Shown here: positions 34,613 through 43,630 of the stretch, piece by piece
Numbering within the stretch: the first letter of the stretch is position 1
How the letters are laid out: the number at the start of each line of letters is the position of its first letter
Assembly: GCF_003865135.1 (NCBI RefSeq)
Contig: NZ_BHZC01000001.1
Span: 6,696,001 to 6,760,000 of the forward strand
Direction: 5' to 3'
Source of the DNA: Streptomyces chrestomyceticus JCM 4735
Lineage (GTDB): Bacteria; Actinomycetota; Actinomycetes; Streptomycetales; Streptomycetaceae
Length of the DNA: 64,000 bases
Notes under the pieces: model-generated
What the model was told of the DNA's origin: nothing
The model's database searches: none
What the model saw: the letters and a program-made list of their open reading frames with translations, nothing else
Position numbers and translations under genes: made by a program

Positions 34613-35467
34613 TCAGGCGTCACGCAAAGGCATGACCAGGGGAACGCCGGTGCGCGGGTGCCCGATCACCTCGACCGGCTGCCGGTAGACCCGGCTCAGC
34701 AGCCCCGCGCCGAAGACCTCGCCGGGCGGGCCCTGCGCGGCGATCCGCCCGCCGTGCAGCAGCGCCGCCCGGTCCGCGTACGCGGCGGCCAGCCCCAGGT
34801 CGTGCAGGACCACCGCTACCGCGGCTCCGGCCGCAGCCCGTTCACGGCAGATTCGCAGCACCAGTTCCTGGTGGCGCAGGTCCAGCGCGGCGGTCGGCTC
34901 GTCGAGCAGCAGCAGCGGGGCGCGCTGCGCCAGGACACGGGCGAGTGCGACGCGGGCCCGTTCGCCGCCGGACAGCGCGGCGAACGGACGGCCGGCGAAG
35001 CCGGTCACCTCGGTCGCCGCCATCGCCTCCGCGACGGCCGCCTCGTCCTCGTCCTCCCGTGGAGTGCCCGCCCAGGGCGCGCGGCCCATCCGTACGACGT
35101 CCGCCACCGTGAACGGGAAGGACAGGGCGGCGGCCTGCGGCAGGACGGCCCGGCGCAGCGCGAGTTCGGGCGCGGTCCAGGCGGTGGCCGGGCGGCCGTC
35201 GATCCGTACCTCGCCGGTGGTGGCGGGCAGGTCGGCGGCGAGCGCGGCGAGCAGCGTGGACTTGCCCGCGCCGTTCGGTCCGACGAGGGCCAGCACCTGG
35301 CCGGTGGTCACCTCCAGGCCGATGCCGTCCAACACCGTACGGTTGCCCAGCCGTACGCCGAGACCGTCGGCCCGCGCGTACGCCGTACCCGGGGCGACGG
35401 GTGCGGGGAGCGTCCTGGGGCGCCCGCCGAACCACGTACCGAGCACCCGAATCCGGCCGCGGCTCAT
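34613..35467 (-). CDS. hmuV: Haem ABC transporter ATP-binding protein
   Basis: A 284-residue ATPase with Walker A GPNGAGKST, signature LSGGERARVALA, Walker B LLLLDEPTAALD and the switch His in VVLHDLGLAAAYADR. It starts at ATG 35467, overlapping the permease stop (ATGA). It powers haem import through HmuU. An N-terminal extension of about 35 residues precedes the ABC fold. Confidence 0.93.
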   Translation of the reverse strand: MSRGRIRVLGTWFGGRPRTLPAPVAPGTAYARADGLGVRLGNRTVLDGIGLEVTTGQVLALVGPNGAGKSTLLAALAADLPATTGEVRIDGRPATAWTAPELALRRAVLPQAAALSFPFTVADVVRMGRAPWAGTPREDEDEAAVAEAMAATEVTGFAGRPFAALSGGERARVALARVLAQRAPLLLLDEPTAALDLRHQELVLRICRERAAAGAAVAVVLHDLGLAAAYADRAALLHGGRIAAQGPPGEVFGAGLLSRVYRQPVEVIGHPRTGVPLVMPLRDA

Positions 35468-36630
35468 GCCCAGCCCCCTTGCTTGCGACGGGTCCTGCGC
35501 AGCAGCCAGAAGAAGAACGGGCTGCCGAACAGCGCGGTCAGGACACCCAGCGGCAGCTCCGCGGGCTGGGCGACGGTGCGGGCGGCGAGGTCGGCGACGA
35601 CCAGCACCAGCGCGCCGCCCAGGGCGCTGCCCGGAATCAGGAAGCGGTGCCCGGGACCGGCCGCCATCCGCAGCAGATGCGGCACGAGCAGACCGACGAA
35701 GGTGATGACACCGGCCACCGCCACGGCCGCCGCGGTGAGCAGCGCGACGACCAGGATCAGCACGAGGCGCAGCCGCTCCACGTCGACACCGAGGTGCCGG
35801 GCGGGGCGTTCGCCGAGCGCCAGCAGGTCGAGCTTGCGGGCGTAGAAAGGGGCGACGGCCAGCCCGGCGACGGCGCACGGCAGGACCGCCAGCACCTTGG
35901 GCCAGACGGCCCCGGACAGCGAGCCGAGCTGCCAGAAGGTGATCTGGGAGACCTGCGCGTTGTCGGCGGAGAAGAGGAACAGGCCGATCAGCGCGCCCGC
36001 GAAGGCGTTCACCGCGATACCGGTGAGGATCAGCGTGACGACCTCGGTACGGCCGCCCGAGCGGGACAGCGCGTAGACGATCAGGACGGTCAGCAGACCG
36101 GTGGCGAACGCGCAGGCCGGGACCGTCCACACGCCCAGGAAACCGAGGCCCAGCGCGATCGCGCCGACGGCGCCGACCGCCGCGCCCGACGAGATGCCGA
36201 TGACGCCCGGCTCGGCGAGCGGATTGCCGAACACGCCCTGCATCAGGGCGCCCGCGCAGCCGAGCGACGACCCGACGAGCAGGGCCAGCACGACGCGCGG
36301 CAGCCGCACGTTCCACAGCACGCTCTCGCCGACCCGGTCCAGCTCCGCGCCGCCGAGGTGCAGATGGTGCAGCAGCGAGCCGAGGACGTCGCCGAGCGGG
36401 ATGCGGTACGCGCCGAGCCCGGCGGAGAGCAGACAGCCGGCCAGGAGGGCGAGGGTGAGGCCGGTGGTCAGGAGGGTGGTGCGGGGGAAGCGGCGTGGGG
36501 GTGGTGAGGGGGCCGCGCCGGCGCCCCGGTCCGCGCCGGAGTGCGCGCCCGCGCCCGTACCTGCGCCCGCGCCCGTACCTGCACTCGCGCCCGTGTCCGT
36601 ACCCGCGTCCGTCCGGGGAAGTGCCGTCAT
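35464..36630 (-). CDS. hmuU: Haem ABC transporter permease (FecCD family)
   Basis: A 388-residue permease with about ten membrane helices and the FecCD motifs GNPLAEPGVIGISSGAAVGA, LTGIAVNAFAGALIGLFLFS and GLLVPHLLRMAAGPGHRFLI. The N-terminal 45 residues are an unusual low-complexity stretch (Thr/Gly/Ala hexapeptides) encoded by an 18-bp tandem repeat. It lies one base after HmuT and overlaps HmuV, an operon hmuTUV. Confidence 0.94.
   Translation of the reverse strand: MTALPRTDAGTDTGASAGTGAGAGTGAGAHSGADRGAGAAPSPPPRRFPRTTLLTTGLTLALLAGCLLSAGLGAYRIPLGDVLGSLLHHLHLGGAELDRVGESVLWNVRLPRVVLALLVGSSLGCAGALMQGVFGNPLAEPGVIGISSGAAVGAVGAIALGLGFLGVWTVPACAFATGLLTVLIVYALSRSGGRTEVVTLILTGIAVNAFAGALIGLFLFSADNAQVSQITFWQLGSLSGAVWPKVLAVLPCAVAGLAVAPFYARKLDLLALGERPARHLGVDVERLRLVLILVVALLTAAAVAVAGVITFVGLLVPHLLRMAAGPGHRFLIPGSALGGALVLVVADLAARTVAQPAELPLGVLTALFGSPFFFWLLRRTRRKQGGWA
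36551..36604 (-). repeat. 18-bp tandem repeat, three copies, in the hmuU N-terminus
   Basis: Units start at 36551, 36569 and 36587; each begins GCGCCCGT, with GCGCCCGTACCTGC shared by the first two. In frame they encode hexapeptides of the GTGAGA type in the cytoplasmic N-terminus of HmuU. Copy number probably varies between strains. Confidence 0.75.
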
Positions 36631-36631
36631 C

Positions 36632-37681
36632 TCACTTCCCCTCGGCGTGGATCTGCTGGATCAGGGAGCGCAGTACGGCGTCCGTGCGCGGCCCGTAGTT
36701 GAGCAGCACACCGTCGTCGACGGTGGCCACCCGCCGGTCCATCCCGGCCGGTGTCTGGGCCACGCCGGGGATCTTCACCAGTCCGTCGATGCCGCCGACG
36801 GACTCCAGGCCCTTGGTCATCACCAGGATGACGTCCGGCGCGGCCTTGGCGAGTGCCTCGCTCGTGATCGGCGTGAAGTCCTTCTCCAGGCCCGACTCCT
36901 TGCCCGCGTCGATACCGCCCGCCGCCTCGATGAGGGAGCCGGCGCCGGAGCGGGCACCGCCGATGAGGTAGACGGAGGCGGAGCCGCGCAGGTAGAGGAA
37001 GGCCACCCGGGGGCGGTCGGCCGCTTCCGTGCCGCCGTGCGGAACGCTCTTCCGTACGGCCGCGATCCGCTGATCGGTCCGGGCCTTGAGGGCGTCGCCC
37101 GCCGTACGGACGCCGAGGGCCGCCGCGACCGCGTCGATCCGGGTGTCCACGTCGGCGAGCCGCTGCGCGGGCCCGAACGTGACGACCGGGACCCCGGCGT
37201 CGCGTATCTGGCCGACGGCCTCCGCCGGTCCGGTGGTGGTGTCGGCGAGGACCACGTCGGGCTTGAGCGAGAGCACGCCTTCCGCCGACACGTCGTGCGC
37301 GCGGGTCACCACCGGCAGCTTCGCCGCCTGCTCGAAGGTGGCGGTGATGTCGCGTGCGACGACCCGGCCGCCGAGCCCGAGGGAGAAGACGATCTCGGAG
37401 AGGGAGCCGGTGAGCGGCACGATCCGGTCGGTCTTGCGCACCGTCACGTCGTGGCCGTCGGCGGACCGTACGGTCGCGGGCAGTTCGGGCCGGGGCGCGG
37501 GCCCGGACAGTGGCTCCACGCGGTCGGCGGCGGGCCGGGCGGCGGGCTTCGCCGGGGGAGCGGCGGTGTCCGTGCCGCCGCCGCAGCCGGTGAGCGCGAG
37601 GGCGAGCGCCAGGGTGGCGGCGAGGGCCGCGGCGGGGCGTGACAGGCGCCGGCGGACCGGCTCCCGGAAGGTTGCTGTCAC
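36632..37681 (-). CDS. hmuT: Haem-binding lipoprotein, ABC substrate-binding protein
   Basis: A 349-residue lipoprotein starting at GTG 37681. The signal peptide ends ALALALTGCGGG (lipobox). The periplasmic-type binding fold of the FecB/BtuF family is shown by DRIVPLTGSLSEIVFSLGLGG, SLKPDVVLADTTTGP and GGARSGAGSLIEAAGGIDA. It delivers haem to HmuUV. The promoter faces the HtaA gene across an iron box at 37776. Confidence 0.93.
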   Translation of the reverse strand: MTATFREPVRRRLSRPAAALAATLALALALTGCGGGTDTAAPPAKPAARPAADRVEPLSGPAPRPELPATVRSADGHDVTVRKTDRIVPLTGSLSEIVFSLGLGGRVVARDITATFEQAAKLPVVTRAHDVSAEGVLSLKPDVVLADTTTGPAEAVGQIRDAGVPVVTFGPAQRLADVDTRIDAVAAALGVRTAGDALKARTDQRIAAVRKSVPHGGTEAADRPRVAFLYLRGSASVYLIGGARSGAGSLIEAAGGIDAGKESGLEKDFTPITSEALAKAAPDVILVMTKGLESVGGIDGLVKIPGVAQTPAGMDRRVATVDDGVLLNYGPRTDAVLRSLIQQIHAEGK

Positions 37682-37775
37682 TGTCCCGCCTTTCTGTGTA
37701 CGTCAGTTGACCGGGACCGGTGGTGCGGGCGGGGGCCCGGCCGACTCCCGGGGTTCCGCTTCGGTCGCGCTTAGC

Positions 37776-37794
37776 TTAGGTTAGCCTTACCTTA
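37776..37794. promoter_or_regulatory. Iron box (DmdR/IdeR-type) between hmuTUV and the htaA genes
   Basis: TTAGGTTAGCCTTACCTTA matches the 19-bp actinobacterial iron box (TTAGGTTAGGCTAACCTAA) at most positions. It lies in the divergent gap, 95 bp from hmuT and 27 bp from the first HtaA gene, so iron-loaded repressor would close both units. Confidence 0.85.
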
Positions 37795-37820
37795 ATCGCT
37801 AGCCCTCGGAGGGGTCCGCC

Positions 37821-39254
37821 ATGCTGCCGTTCAGACCGGCCCGCGGCCGTACACACGGCCGCGCCCGCGTGCTCGCCGCCGCCTTCCTGGCGGCGCTGCT
37901 GGGCACGCTGCTCCCCGCGCTGCCCGCCCAGGCGGCGGCCCGTACGGTCGCGGGCGGCCGGCTGGACTGGGGCATCAAGTCCTCGTTCCAGTCGTACGTC
38001 ACCGGACCCATCGCGCAGGGCAGTTGGACCTTGAACGGCGGCGCCGCCACGGTCGGCGACAGCCGGTTCCGCTTCCACTCCGCCACCGGCAGCTACGACC
38101 CGGACACCGGCGCCCTGACGGCCGGCTTCTCCGGCGGCGTCCACTTCACCGGCCACCGCAAGCCGGACGGCTCGTACGAGATGGACCTGACCATCAGCCG
38201 CCCCCAGGTCACCGTCGCCGACGGGCGCGGCACCCTCTTCGCCGACATGACCAGCAAGGAGAAGGGCACCGGCCGCGTCACCACGGCCGCCCGGGTGCCG
38301 CTCGCCACCCTCGAACTCGGCGGTGTGGACACCCGGGGCGGCGGCACGCCCATCGCGCTGACCGACGTCCCCGCGAAGCTGACCGCGCAGGGCGCCCGCG
38401 CCTTCGCCGGGTACTACACGGAAGGCACCCAGCTCGACCCGGTGAGCCTGTCCGCCGACGTACGCGCGGGCGGCGGGCCGAGCCCGGAGGCCACCCCCTC
38501 CGGTGACGGCGAGGGCGACGGCGACGCCCGGCGCGGCACCTTCACCGAGGCCGCCGTCGACTGGGGCGTCCGCCGCACCTTCCGCGAGTACGTCACCGGC
38601 GACATCGCCCACGGCAAGTGGCAGCTTTCCGACGGCGCCCAGGACGGCGGCGCGCTCTTCCGCTTCCCGCGCGGCAAGGGCGCGTACGACGCCGAAAAGG
38701 GCACCCTGAACGCCGACTTCACGGGAAAGCTGCACTTCACCGGCAAGAACCTGGACCTGACCCTCACCGCCGTCTCGGTCACGGTCCACGACGGCCGCGG
38801 CACCCTCGCCGCCGACGTCACCCACGACGGTACGACCACCGAAGGCACTCCGCTGGCCACCTTCGAGGCGAAGCGGCTCACGCCCGAGAAGGGCCTGATC
38901 AAGCTCACCGAGGCACCGGCGCGGCTCACCGCCGACGGCGCGAAGGCGTTCGGCGGCCTGTACCGGGAGGGCACGGACATGGACCCCGTCTCGCTCGCGG
39001 TCGCCGTCGACAAGAAGGCCACGCTGCCCGCCCTCCCCGACCTCGGCACCGACCCCAAGGCCGCCGCTGCCGCCGGGGACGGGAAGCAGGCGAAGCAGGC
39101 CGCCCCCGAACAGGCCGCGCCCGCCTCCTCCGGTTCCACCCGCACCGTCGTCCTCCTCGTCGCGGCCGGCGTGCTGCTCGTCGCCGTCGCCGCCTTCCCC
39201 GTCCTGCGCGCCCGCCGTCGCCGTACGGCCCCCTCGGCGCCTCCGCAGGACTGA
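37821..39254 (+). CDS. htaA: HtaA-domain haem-binding surface protein, membrane-anchored
   Basis: A 477-residue secreted protein from ATG 37821 (CGGAGGGG upstream). The signal peptide ends LPAQAAA. Two HtaA domains follow (about 45-220 and 240-410), each opening LDWGIKSSFQSYV or VDWGVRRTFREYV and containing Tyr and His residues that ligate haem in corynebacterial HtaA. A Lys/Ala/Pro linker and one C-terminal membrane helix (TVVLLVAAGVLLVAVAAFPV) with a basic tail anchor it. Iron-controlled, likely passes haem to HmuT. Confidence 0.92.
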   Translation: MLPFRPARGRTHGRARVLAAAFLAALLGTLLPALPAQAAARTVAGGRLDWGIKSSFQSYVTGPIAQGSWTLNGGAATVGDSRFRFHSATGSYDPDTGALTAGFSGGVHFTGHRKPDGSYEMDLTISRPQVTVADGRGTLFADMTSKEKGTGRVTTAARVPLATLELGGVDTRGGGTPIALTDVPAKLTAQGARAFAGYYTEGTQLDPVSLSADVRAGGGPSPEATPSGDGEGDGDARRGTFTEAAVDWGVRRTFREYVTGDIAHGKWQLSDGAQDGGALFRFPRGKGAYDAEKGTLNADFTGKLHFTGKNLDLTLTAVSVTVHDGRGTLAADVTHDGTTTEGTPLATFEAKRLTPEKGLIKLTEAPARLTADGAKAFGGLYREGTDMDPVSLAVAVDKKATLPALPDLGTDPKAAAAAGDGKQAKQAAPEQAAPASSGSTRTVVLLVAAGVLLVAVAAFPVLRARRRRTAPSAPPQD

Positions 39255-39305
39255 CCCACCGCACCTCCCCACCGCACCCCCACCCACCAAGGAGAGCCAC
39301 CGACC

Positions 39306-40907
39306 ATGGCCGCCACCCGCCGCCCGCTCGCCCTCGCGGCAGCCATCGCCACCGCCGCCACCACCGCGGCCCTGTGCCTGCCGTCCGTCGCCACCGCCGC
39401 CCCCGCGGCCGGTACGGCGGCGCCGAAGATCCAGTTGAAGAACGGCACGCTCGACTGGGGCGTCAAGGAGTCCTTCCGCAAGTACGTCAAGGGCATGGCG
39501 CACGGCGACATCACCGCCGCCGACGGCGCCCGGCAGGCCCTGGACAACGGCCCGTTCACGTTCACGGACGGCACCGGCACGTACGACATGAGCACCCACG
39601 CCGTCGCCACCACCTTCAAGGGCAGCGTCCGCTTCACCTCGAAGGCGCACGGCTTCGACATCAAGCTGGCGGACCTGAAGGTCGCCACGAAGGGCACGTC
39701 GGGCGCCATCACCGCGGATGTCACGGCGGCGGGCAAGACGCAGGGCGACGTGGCGCTGGCCTCGCTCGACCTGTCGGCGGTACGGCCGGGCAGCGGTACG
39801 GGCGGCGCGATGACGTTCGCGAAGATCCCGGTGAAGCTGACCGCCAAGGGCGCCGAGGCGTTCAACGGCATGTACAAGGAGGGCCAGGAACTCGACCCGG
39901 CCACGCTGACGGTGACCCCGGAGGGCACGCCCGGCAAGCCGGCGCAGCCCGCGCCGGGTGGGAAGGGGCACGGCGGCGAGACCGGCCAGGGTGGCGAGAC
40001 CGGCCAGGGTGGCAAGGCGGGGGAGCAGGCGGGCGGTGAGCCCGGCGGTCAGCAGGGCGCGCACGCGGGCTCGGGGGCGGACTCGGCTACGGGCTCGGGT
40101 TCCGGTACCGGCTCTTCGGACCATAAGCCGGCCGCCGCCCCCGCCATGTCCCCCGCTGCCTCAGGCAAAGTCCTCGACGGCACCCTCGACTGGGGCGTCA
40201 AGCAGTCCTTCCGCGAGTACATCACCGGCCCCATCGCGCACGGCAAGGCCGAACTCGCGGGCGGCGCCGTCACCTCCGCCGCGGGCTACCGCTTCCCCAA
40301 GGGCCACGGCACGTACGACGCCGCCAAGGCCACCCTCGCCGCGCAGTTCAACGGCTCGGTCCGGTTCACCGGCCACGAGGGCGTCCTGGACCTGAAGTTC
40401 AGCAACCTCAAGGTGACGGCGAGCGGCACCAAGGGCACGTTGATCGCGGACGTCTCGGCCAAGGCGCGCGCCACCGGCAAGGTCACCAACACGCCGGGCA
40501 TGGCGGTGGCCGACCTCAAGATCCCGGCCGGTGCCCTCACCGCCAAGAACGGTGTCGTCACCCTCAAGAACGTGCCCGCGACGCTGACCGCCGCAGGCTC
40601 CAAGGCGTTCGACGCCATGTACAAGCCCGGCCAGGCCCTCGACCCGGTGACGGCCGCCGTGACGGTCGACCCCAAGGCCCAACTGCCTGCCGACGGCGAC
40701 ACGTCCGGCTCCTCCTCGGCCGTCACCACCGGCTCCGGGAGCGCCGGCGGCGGCACCGCGAGCTTCAGCAGCGGCAGCGGCGCGGGCGGCTCGCTCGCGG
40801 CCACCGGCGCCACCGTGCCCACCGGCGCGCTGGCGGGCGTGGCCGGCGCCCTGATCGTCGCGGGCGGCGCGGCCACCTACGCCGTACGCCGCCGCACCGC
40901 CCTGTAA
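39306..40907 (+). CDS. HtaA-domain haem-binding protein with LAATG sortase signal
   Basis: A 533-residue secreted protein. After the signal peptide come HtaA domain 1 (LDWGVKESFRKYVKGMAHG), a Gly-rich linker with an 18-bp DNA repeat, and HtaA domain 2 (LDWGVKQSFREYITGPIAHG). The C-terminus has LAATG, a hydrophobic segment and RRR, which is a class E sortase signal, so it should be covalently attached to peptidoglycan, unlike its neighbour. It lies 51 bp downstream of the first HtaA gene. Cell-wall relay of haem to the membrane HtaA and HmuT is the natural model. Confidence 0.92.
   Translation: MAATRRPLALAAAIATAATTAALCLPSVATAAPAAGTAAPKIQLKNGTLDWGVKESFRKYVKGMAHGDITAADGARQALDNGPFTFTDGTGTYDMSTHAVATTFKGSVRFTSKAHGFDIKLADLKVATKGTSGAITADVTAAGKTQGDVALASLDLSAVRPGSGTGGAMTFAKIPVKLTAKGAEAFNGMYKEGQELDPATLTVTPEGTPGKPAQPAPGGKGHGGETGQGGETGQGGKAGEQAGGEPGGQQGAHAGSGADSATGSGSGTGSSDHKPAAAPAMSPAASGKVLDGTLDWGVKQSFREYITGPIAHGKAELAGGAVTSAAGYRFPKGHGTYDAAKATLAAQFNGSVRFTGHEGVLDLKFSNLKVTASGTKGTLIADVSAKARATGKVTNTPGMAVADLKIPAGALTAKNGVVTLKNVPATLTAAGSKAFDAMYKPGQALDPVTAAVTVDPKAQLPADGDTSGSSSAVTTGSGSAGGGTASFSSGSGAGGSLAATGATVPTGALAGVAGALIVAGGAATYAVRRRTAL
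39972..40025 (+). repeat. 18-bp in-frame repeat in the HtaA linker
   Basis: Units at 39972, 39990 and 40008, the first two GGYGGCGAGACCGGCCAG, encode GGETGQ, GGETGQ and GGKAGE. It joins the two HtaA domains. Confidence 0.75.
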
Positions 40908-41125
40908 GAGCCACCCCCGGTCAGCGCCTCCGCCACCCCGGACCCACGCCCCACTTCCCCCGGGCTCCACACCCCAGGGGTCGCCTCCCCCACACCCCAC
41001 ACAGGCGCGCCCCGGGCCCAGGGGCCGGCCGTACCCGCCGCGCACGCCTCCGCGCGGCGGGTACTTCGGCGTTCCGGCGAGCCCCCGGTGGCCCGCCGCT
41101 GCGGCACGCGCGATGGAATACGGCC

Positions 41126-41821
41126 ATGACAGCGACCCGGACCCCCGACCTGCACGTCGTACGCGTCTTCTGCGGCCCGGACGGCCGGGGCGGCAACCCG
41201 TTGGGCGTCGTACGGAACGGAGCAGCCGTACCGGACGGCGCCGCACGCCAGGCCCTCGCCGCCGAACTCGGCTTCAGCGAGACGGTGTTCCTCGACGGCT
41301 CGGGCAGCGGCGGGCCCTGCCGGGTCGACATCCGCACGCCCAGCGTCCGGCTGCCCTTCGCCGGTCACCCGCTCGTCGGTACGGCATGGCTGCTGCGGCA
41401 CCTCGGGCAGCCGGTGACCGCGCTGCGCCCGCCGGCCGGCGAGGTGCCGGTCACGTACGACGGGGGGTACGTCTGGGTGCGAGGGCGGCCGGAGTGGTCC
41501 ACGGGGCGCCGTACGCAGGAATACGCGTCGGCGGCGGACGTGGCGGCGGTGCCCGGACCGCCGCCCGGGGACGGCCCGCTCTACGTGTGGGCGTGGCAAG
41601 ACCAAAGCGCGGGCACGGTACGCGCCCGCTTCTTCCCGCGCCGAGGCGACGGCATCGTGGAGGACGAGGCCACCGGCGCGGCGGCGCTCACCCTCACCCA
41701 TGAACTCGGCCGGGCCCTGGACGTCCGCCAGGGCACCGGCTCCCGCATCCTGACCCGGCCGCACGCGGACGGCACGATCGCGCTGGGCGGCCGGGTCGTG
41801 CCCGTACGGACGACGCCCTGA
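41126..41821 (+). CDS. PhzF-family isomerase-like protein, short version
   Basis: A 231-residue protein from ATG 41126, shorter than the usual 260-290. The family blocks are VRVFCGPDGRGGNPLGVV, LGFSETVFLDG (catalytic Glu), RLPFAGHPLVGTAWLL, and EDEATGAAALTLTHELG. PhzF enzymes isomerise small metabolites such as a phenazine precursor; substrate here unknown. Missing residues appear to come from the central domain. It lies between the haem genes but has no evident link to them. Confidence 0.85.
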   Translation: MTATRTPDLHVVRVFCGPDGRGGNPLGVVRNGAAVPDGAARQALAAELGFSETVFLDGSGSGGPCRVDIRTPSVRLPFAGHPLVGTAWLLRHLGQPVTALRPPAGEVPVTYDGGYVWVRGRPEWSTGRRTQEYASAADVAAVPGPPPGDGPLYVWAWQDQSAGTVRARFFPRRGDGIVEDEATGAAALTLTHELGRALDVRQGTGSRILTRPHADGTIALGGRVVPVRTTP

Positions 41822-41863
41822 CGGGAGCCGGAGCGGAACGGGGCCCGGGGCCCGCCCGTCCGC

Positions 41864-42553
41864 TCACGCGCTCAGCGGAAACTCTTCCCCCAGCTCACGG
41901 AAGACCGCCGTGTTGAGCGCGAACGCGCGCTTGCACTCGTCGATCACCCGCTGCTTCTCCAGGTCGTCCACCGGCAGCGCGTCCAGCAGCTCGCGGTACT
42001 CGCGCTTGAAGGCGGCGGGGTTGCCTATCCCCTCGAAGACGTAGAAGCGCACGCCGTCGCCCTTGCGGGCGAAGCCCCAGGTCTTCTCGGCCGTGCCGCG
42101 GATGATCTGGCCGCCGGAGAGGTCGCCCAGATAGCGGGTGTAGTGGTGCGCGACATAACCGGCGGGCCAGCGGGCGGCGCATTCGGTGACGCGGTCGGCG
42201 TACGCGGCGGTGGCCGGCAGCGGCTCCAGGCCCGTACGCCAGGACGGGCCGCCGAGGTGGGCCAGGTCCCGCTCCAGCTCTGCCGTACGGGCCAGCTCCG
42301 GCCGCAGGAACGGTCCGGCGACCGGGTCCCCGGCGAGCGCCTCGGCGGCGCCTTCCAGCGCGCGGTAGACGAACCACAACTGCTCGGTGTAGCGCCGGTA
42401 GGCCGTGACGCCCAGTTTGCCGCCGAGCAGGTCGCCCATGAAGGACGAGTTCTCGGCCTCCGTGTGCTGCTCGTGCGACGCGGTGCGGATCAGGGTGGAG
42501 AACGGCACCGATGCGGCGGAGTGCGCGGACGGGGTCGAGCTGGGCGCGGCCAA
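41864..42553 (-). CDS. hmuO: Haem oxygenase (biliverdin-producing)
   Basis: A 229-residue enzyme from TTG 42553, six bases after GGAGGT. The proximal haem ligand is His in TASHEQHTEAEN; the distal-helix glycines are in YTRYLGDLSGGQIIRG. It opens imported haem to biliverdin, CO and iron. Upstream lie an iron box (42600-42618) and three equally spaced dyads (42631-42691), suggesting both iron repression and a second, perhaps haem-responsive, activator. Confidence 0.94.
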   Translation of the reverse strand: MAAPSSTPSAHSAASVPFSTLIRTASHEQHTEAENSSFMGDLLGGKLGVTAYRRYTEQLWFVYRALEGAAEALAGDPVAGPFLRPELARTAELERDLAHLGGPSWRTGLEPLPATAAYADRVTECAARWPAGYVAHHYTRYLGDLSGGQIIRGTAEKTWGFARKGDGVRFYVFEGIGNPAAFKREYRELLDALPVDDLEKQRVIDECKRAFALNTAVFRELGEEFPLSA

Positions 42554-42599
42554 GGCGGACCTCCGGGGACCGATGGGGTGCGTACGGGAACCGATTGTG

Positions 42600-42618
42600 G
42601 TTGGTTAGGCTTACCTAA
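42600..42618. promoter_or_regulatory. Iron box upstream of hmuO
   Basis: GTTGGTTAGGCTTACCTAA matches the 19-bp iron box in the core GGTTAGGC-TACCTAA with one central mismatch and a weak left end. It lies 47 bp before the hmuO start. Confidence 0.75.
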
Positions 42619-42630
42619 GTCAACCCGTTC

Positions 42631-42691
42631 CCGACAGGGTGTCGGTAACGGTACCGACGGCTTGTCGGCAACCTTCCCGACATCATGTCGG
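42631..42691. promoter_or_regulatory. Three dyads of exact 23-bp period upstream of hmuO
   Basis: CCGAC-N5-GTCGG occurs at 42631-42645, 42654-42668 and 42677-42691. Units one and three are longer dyads (CCGACA-GGG-TGTCGG and CCGACAT-C-ATGTCGG). Each is followed by NAA. The array lies upstream of the iron box and beyond the map terminator, which fits an activator array for hmuO. Confidence 0.7.
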
Positions 42692-42692
42692 T

Positions 42693-42743
42693 AAAAACCC
42701 CGCGACGAAAGCCCCCACGGCGGGAAGGCGGAGCCGAGGGGGC
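42693..42743 (-). terminator. Terminator of the methionine aminopeptidase gene
   Basis: On the minus strand GCCCCCTCGGC pairs with GCCGTGGGGGC (plus-strand 42733-42743 and 42711-42721) apart from one T-T position; about a dozen bases later a TTTTT run (42697-42693) follows. Confidence 0.65.
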
Positions 42744-42772
42744 CGGAACGTCGAGCGCTACGGGAGGGAGCG

Positions 42773-43630
42773 CTACGGAAGGGTGAGGATCTCCGCGCCG
42801 GTCTCCGTGACGACGAGCGTGTGCTCGAACTGCGCGGTGCGCTTGCGGTCCTTCGTCACCACCGTCCAGCCGTCCTCCCACATGTCGTACTCGTGGGTGC
42901 CCAGCGTCAGCATCGGCTCGATGGTGAAGGTCATGCCGGGCTTGATGTCGGTGGTGTGGTGCGGGCTGTCGTAGTGCGGGACGATCAGGCCGGAGTGGAA
43001 CGACGAGTTGATCCCGTGGCCGGTGAAGTCGCGGACGACCCCGTAGCCGAAGCGCTTGGCGTACGACTCGATGACCCGGCCGATGATGTTGATCTGACGG
43101 CCCGGCTTGACCGCCTTGATCGCGCGGTTCAGGGACTCGCGGGTCCGCTCCACCAGGAGCTTGGACTCCTCGTCCACGTCGCCGCAGAGGTACGTGGCGT
43201 TGTTGTCGCCGTGCACGCCGTTGATGTACGCGGTCACGTCCAGGTTCACGATGTCGCCGTCCTGGAGGACGGTCGAGTCCGGGATGCCGTGGCAGATGAC
43301 CTCGTTGACCGAGGAGCACAGGGACTTCGGGAAGCCCCGGTAGCCGAGGGTGGAGGGGTAGGCGCCGTGGTCGCACATGAACTCGTGGGCGACCCGGTCC
43401 AGTTCGTCGGTGGTCACACCCGGGGCGATCAGCTTGGCGGCCTCCTCCATCGCCTGGGCGGCGATCCGCCCCGCGACGCGCATCCGCTCGATCGTTTCCG
43501 CGTCCTGCACCTCCGGGCCCGTGTACGGGGTGGGCGCGGCCTTGCCCACGTACTCGGGACGCGGGACGGAGGCGGGGACGGGGCGGGTGGGGGAGATCGT
43601 CCCCGGGACAAGAAGCGACTGGCCAGACAT
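42773..43630 (-). CDS. map: Type I methionine aminopeptidase
   Basis: A 285-residue enzyme that removes the initiator Met. Metal ligands: Asp in [17 protein letters not shown], His in [11 protein letters not shown], Glu in [10 protein letters not shown] and the C-terminal QFEHTLVVT. The N-terminus carries the 40-residue extension of actinobacterial MetAPs, here rich in Pro and without a zinc finger. The ATG at 43630 has no ribosome site; TACACT (minus strand, 43643-43638) lies seven bases upstream, so the mRNA is likely leaderless. A second map gene is usually present elsewhere in Streptomyces. Confidence 0.95.
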   Translation of the reverse strand: MSGQSLLVPGTISPTRPVPASVPRPEYVGKAAPTPYTGPEVQDAETIERMRVAGRIAAQAMEEAAKLIAPGVTTDELDRVAHEFMCDHGAYPSTLGYRGFPKSLCSSVNEVICHGIPDSTVLQDGDIVNLDVTAYINGVHGDNNATYLCGDVDEESKLLVERTRESLNRAIKAVKPGRQINIIGRVIESYAKRFGYGVVRDFTGHGINSSFHSGLIVPHYDSPHHTTDIKPGMTFTIEPMLTLGTHEYDMWEDGWTVVTKDRKRTAQFEHTLVVTETGAEILTLP

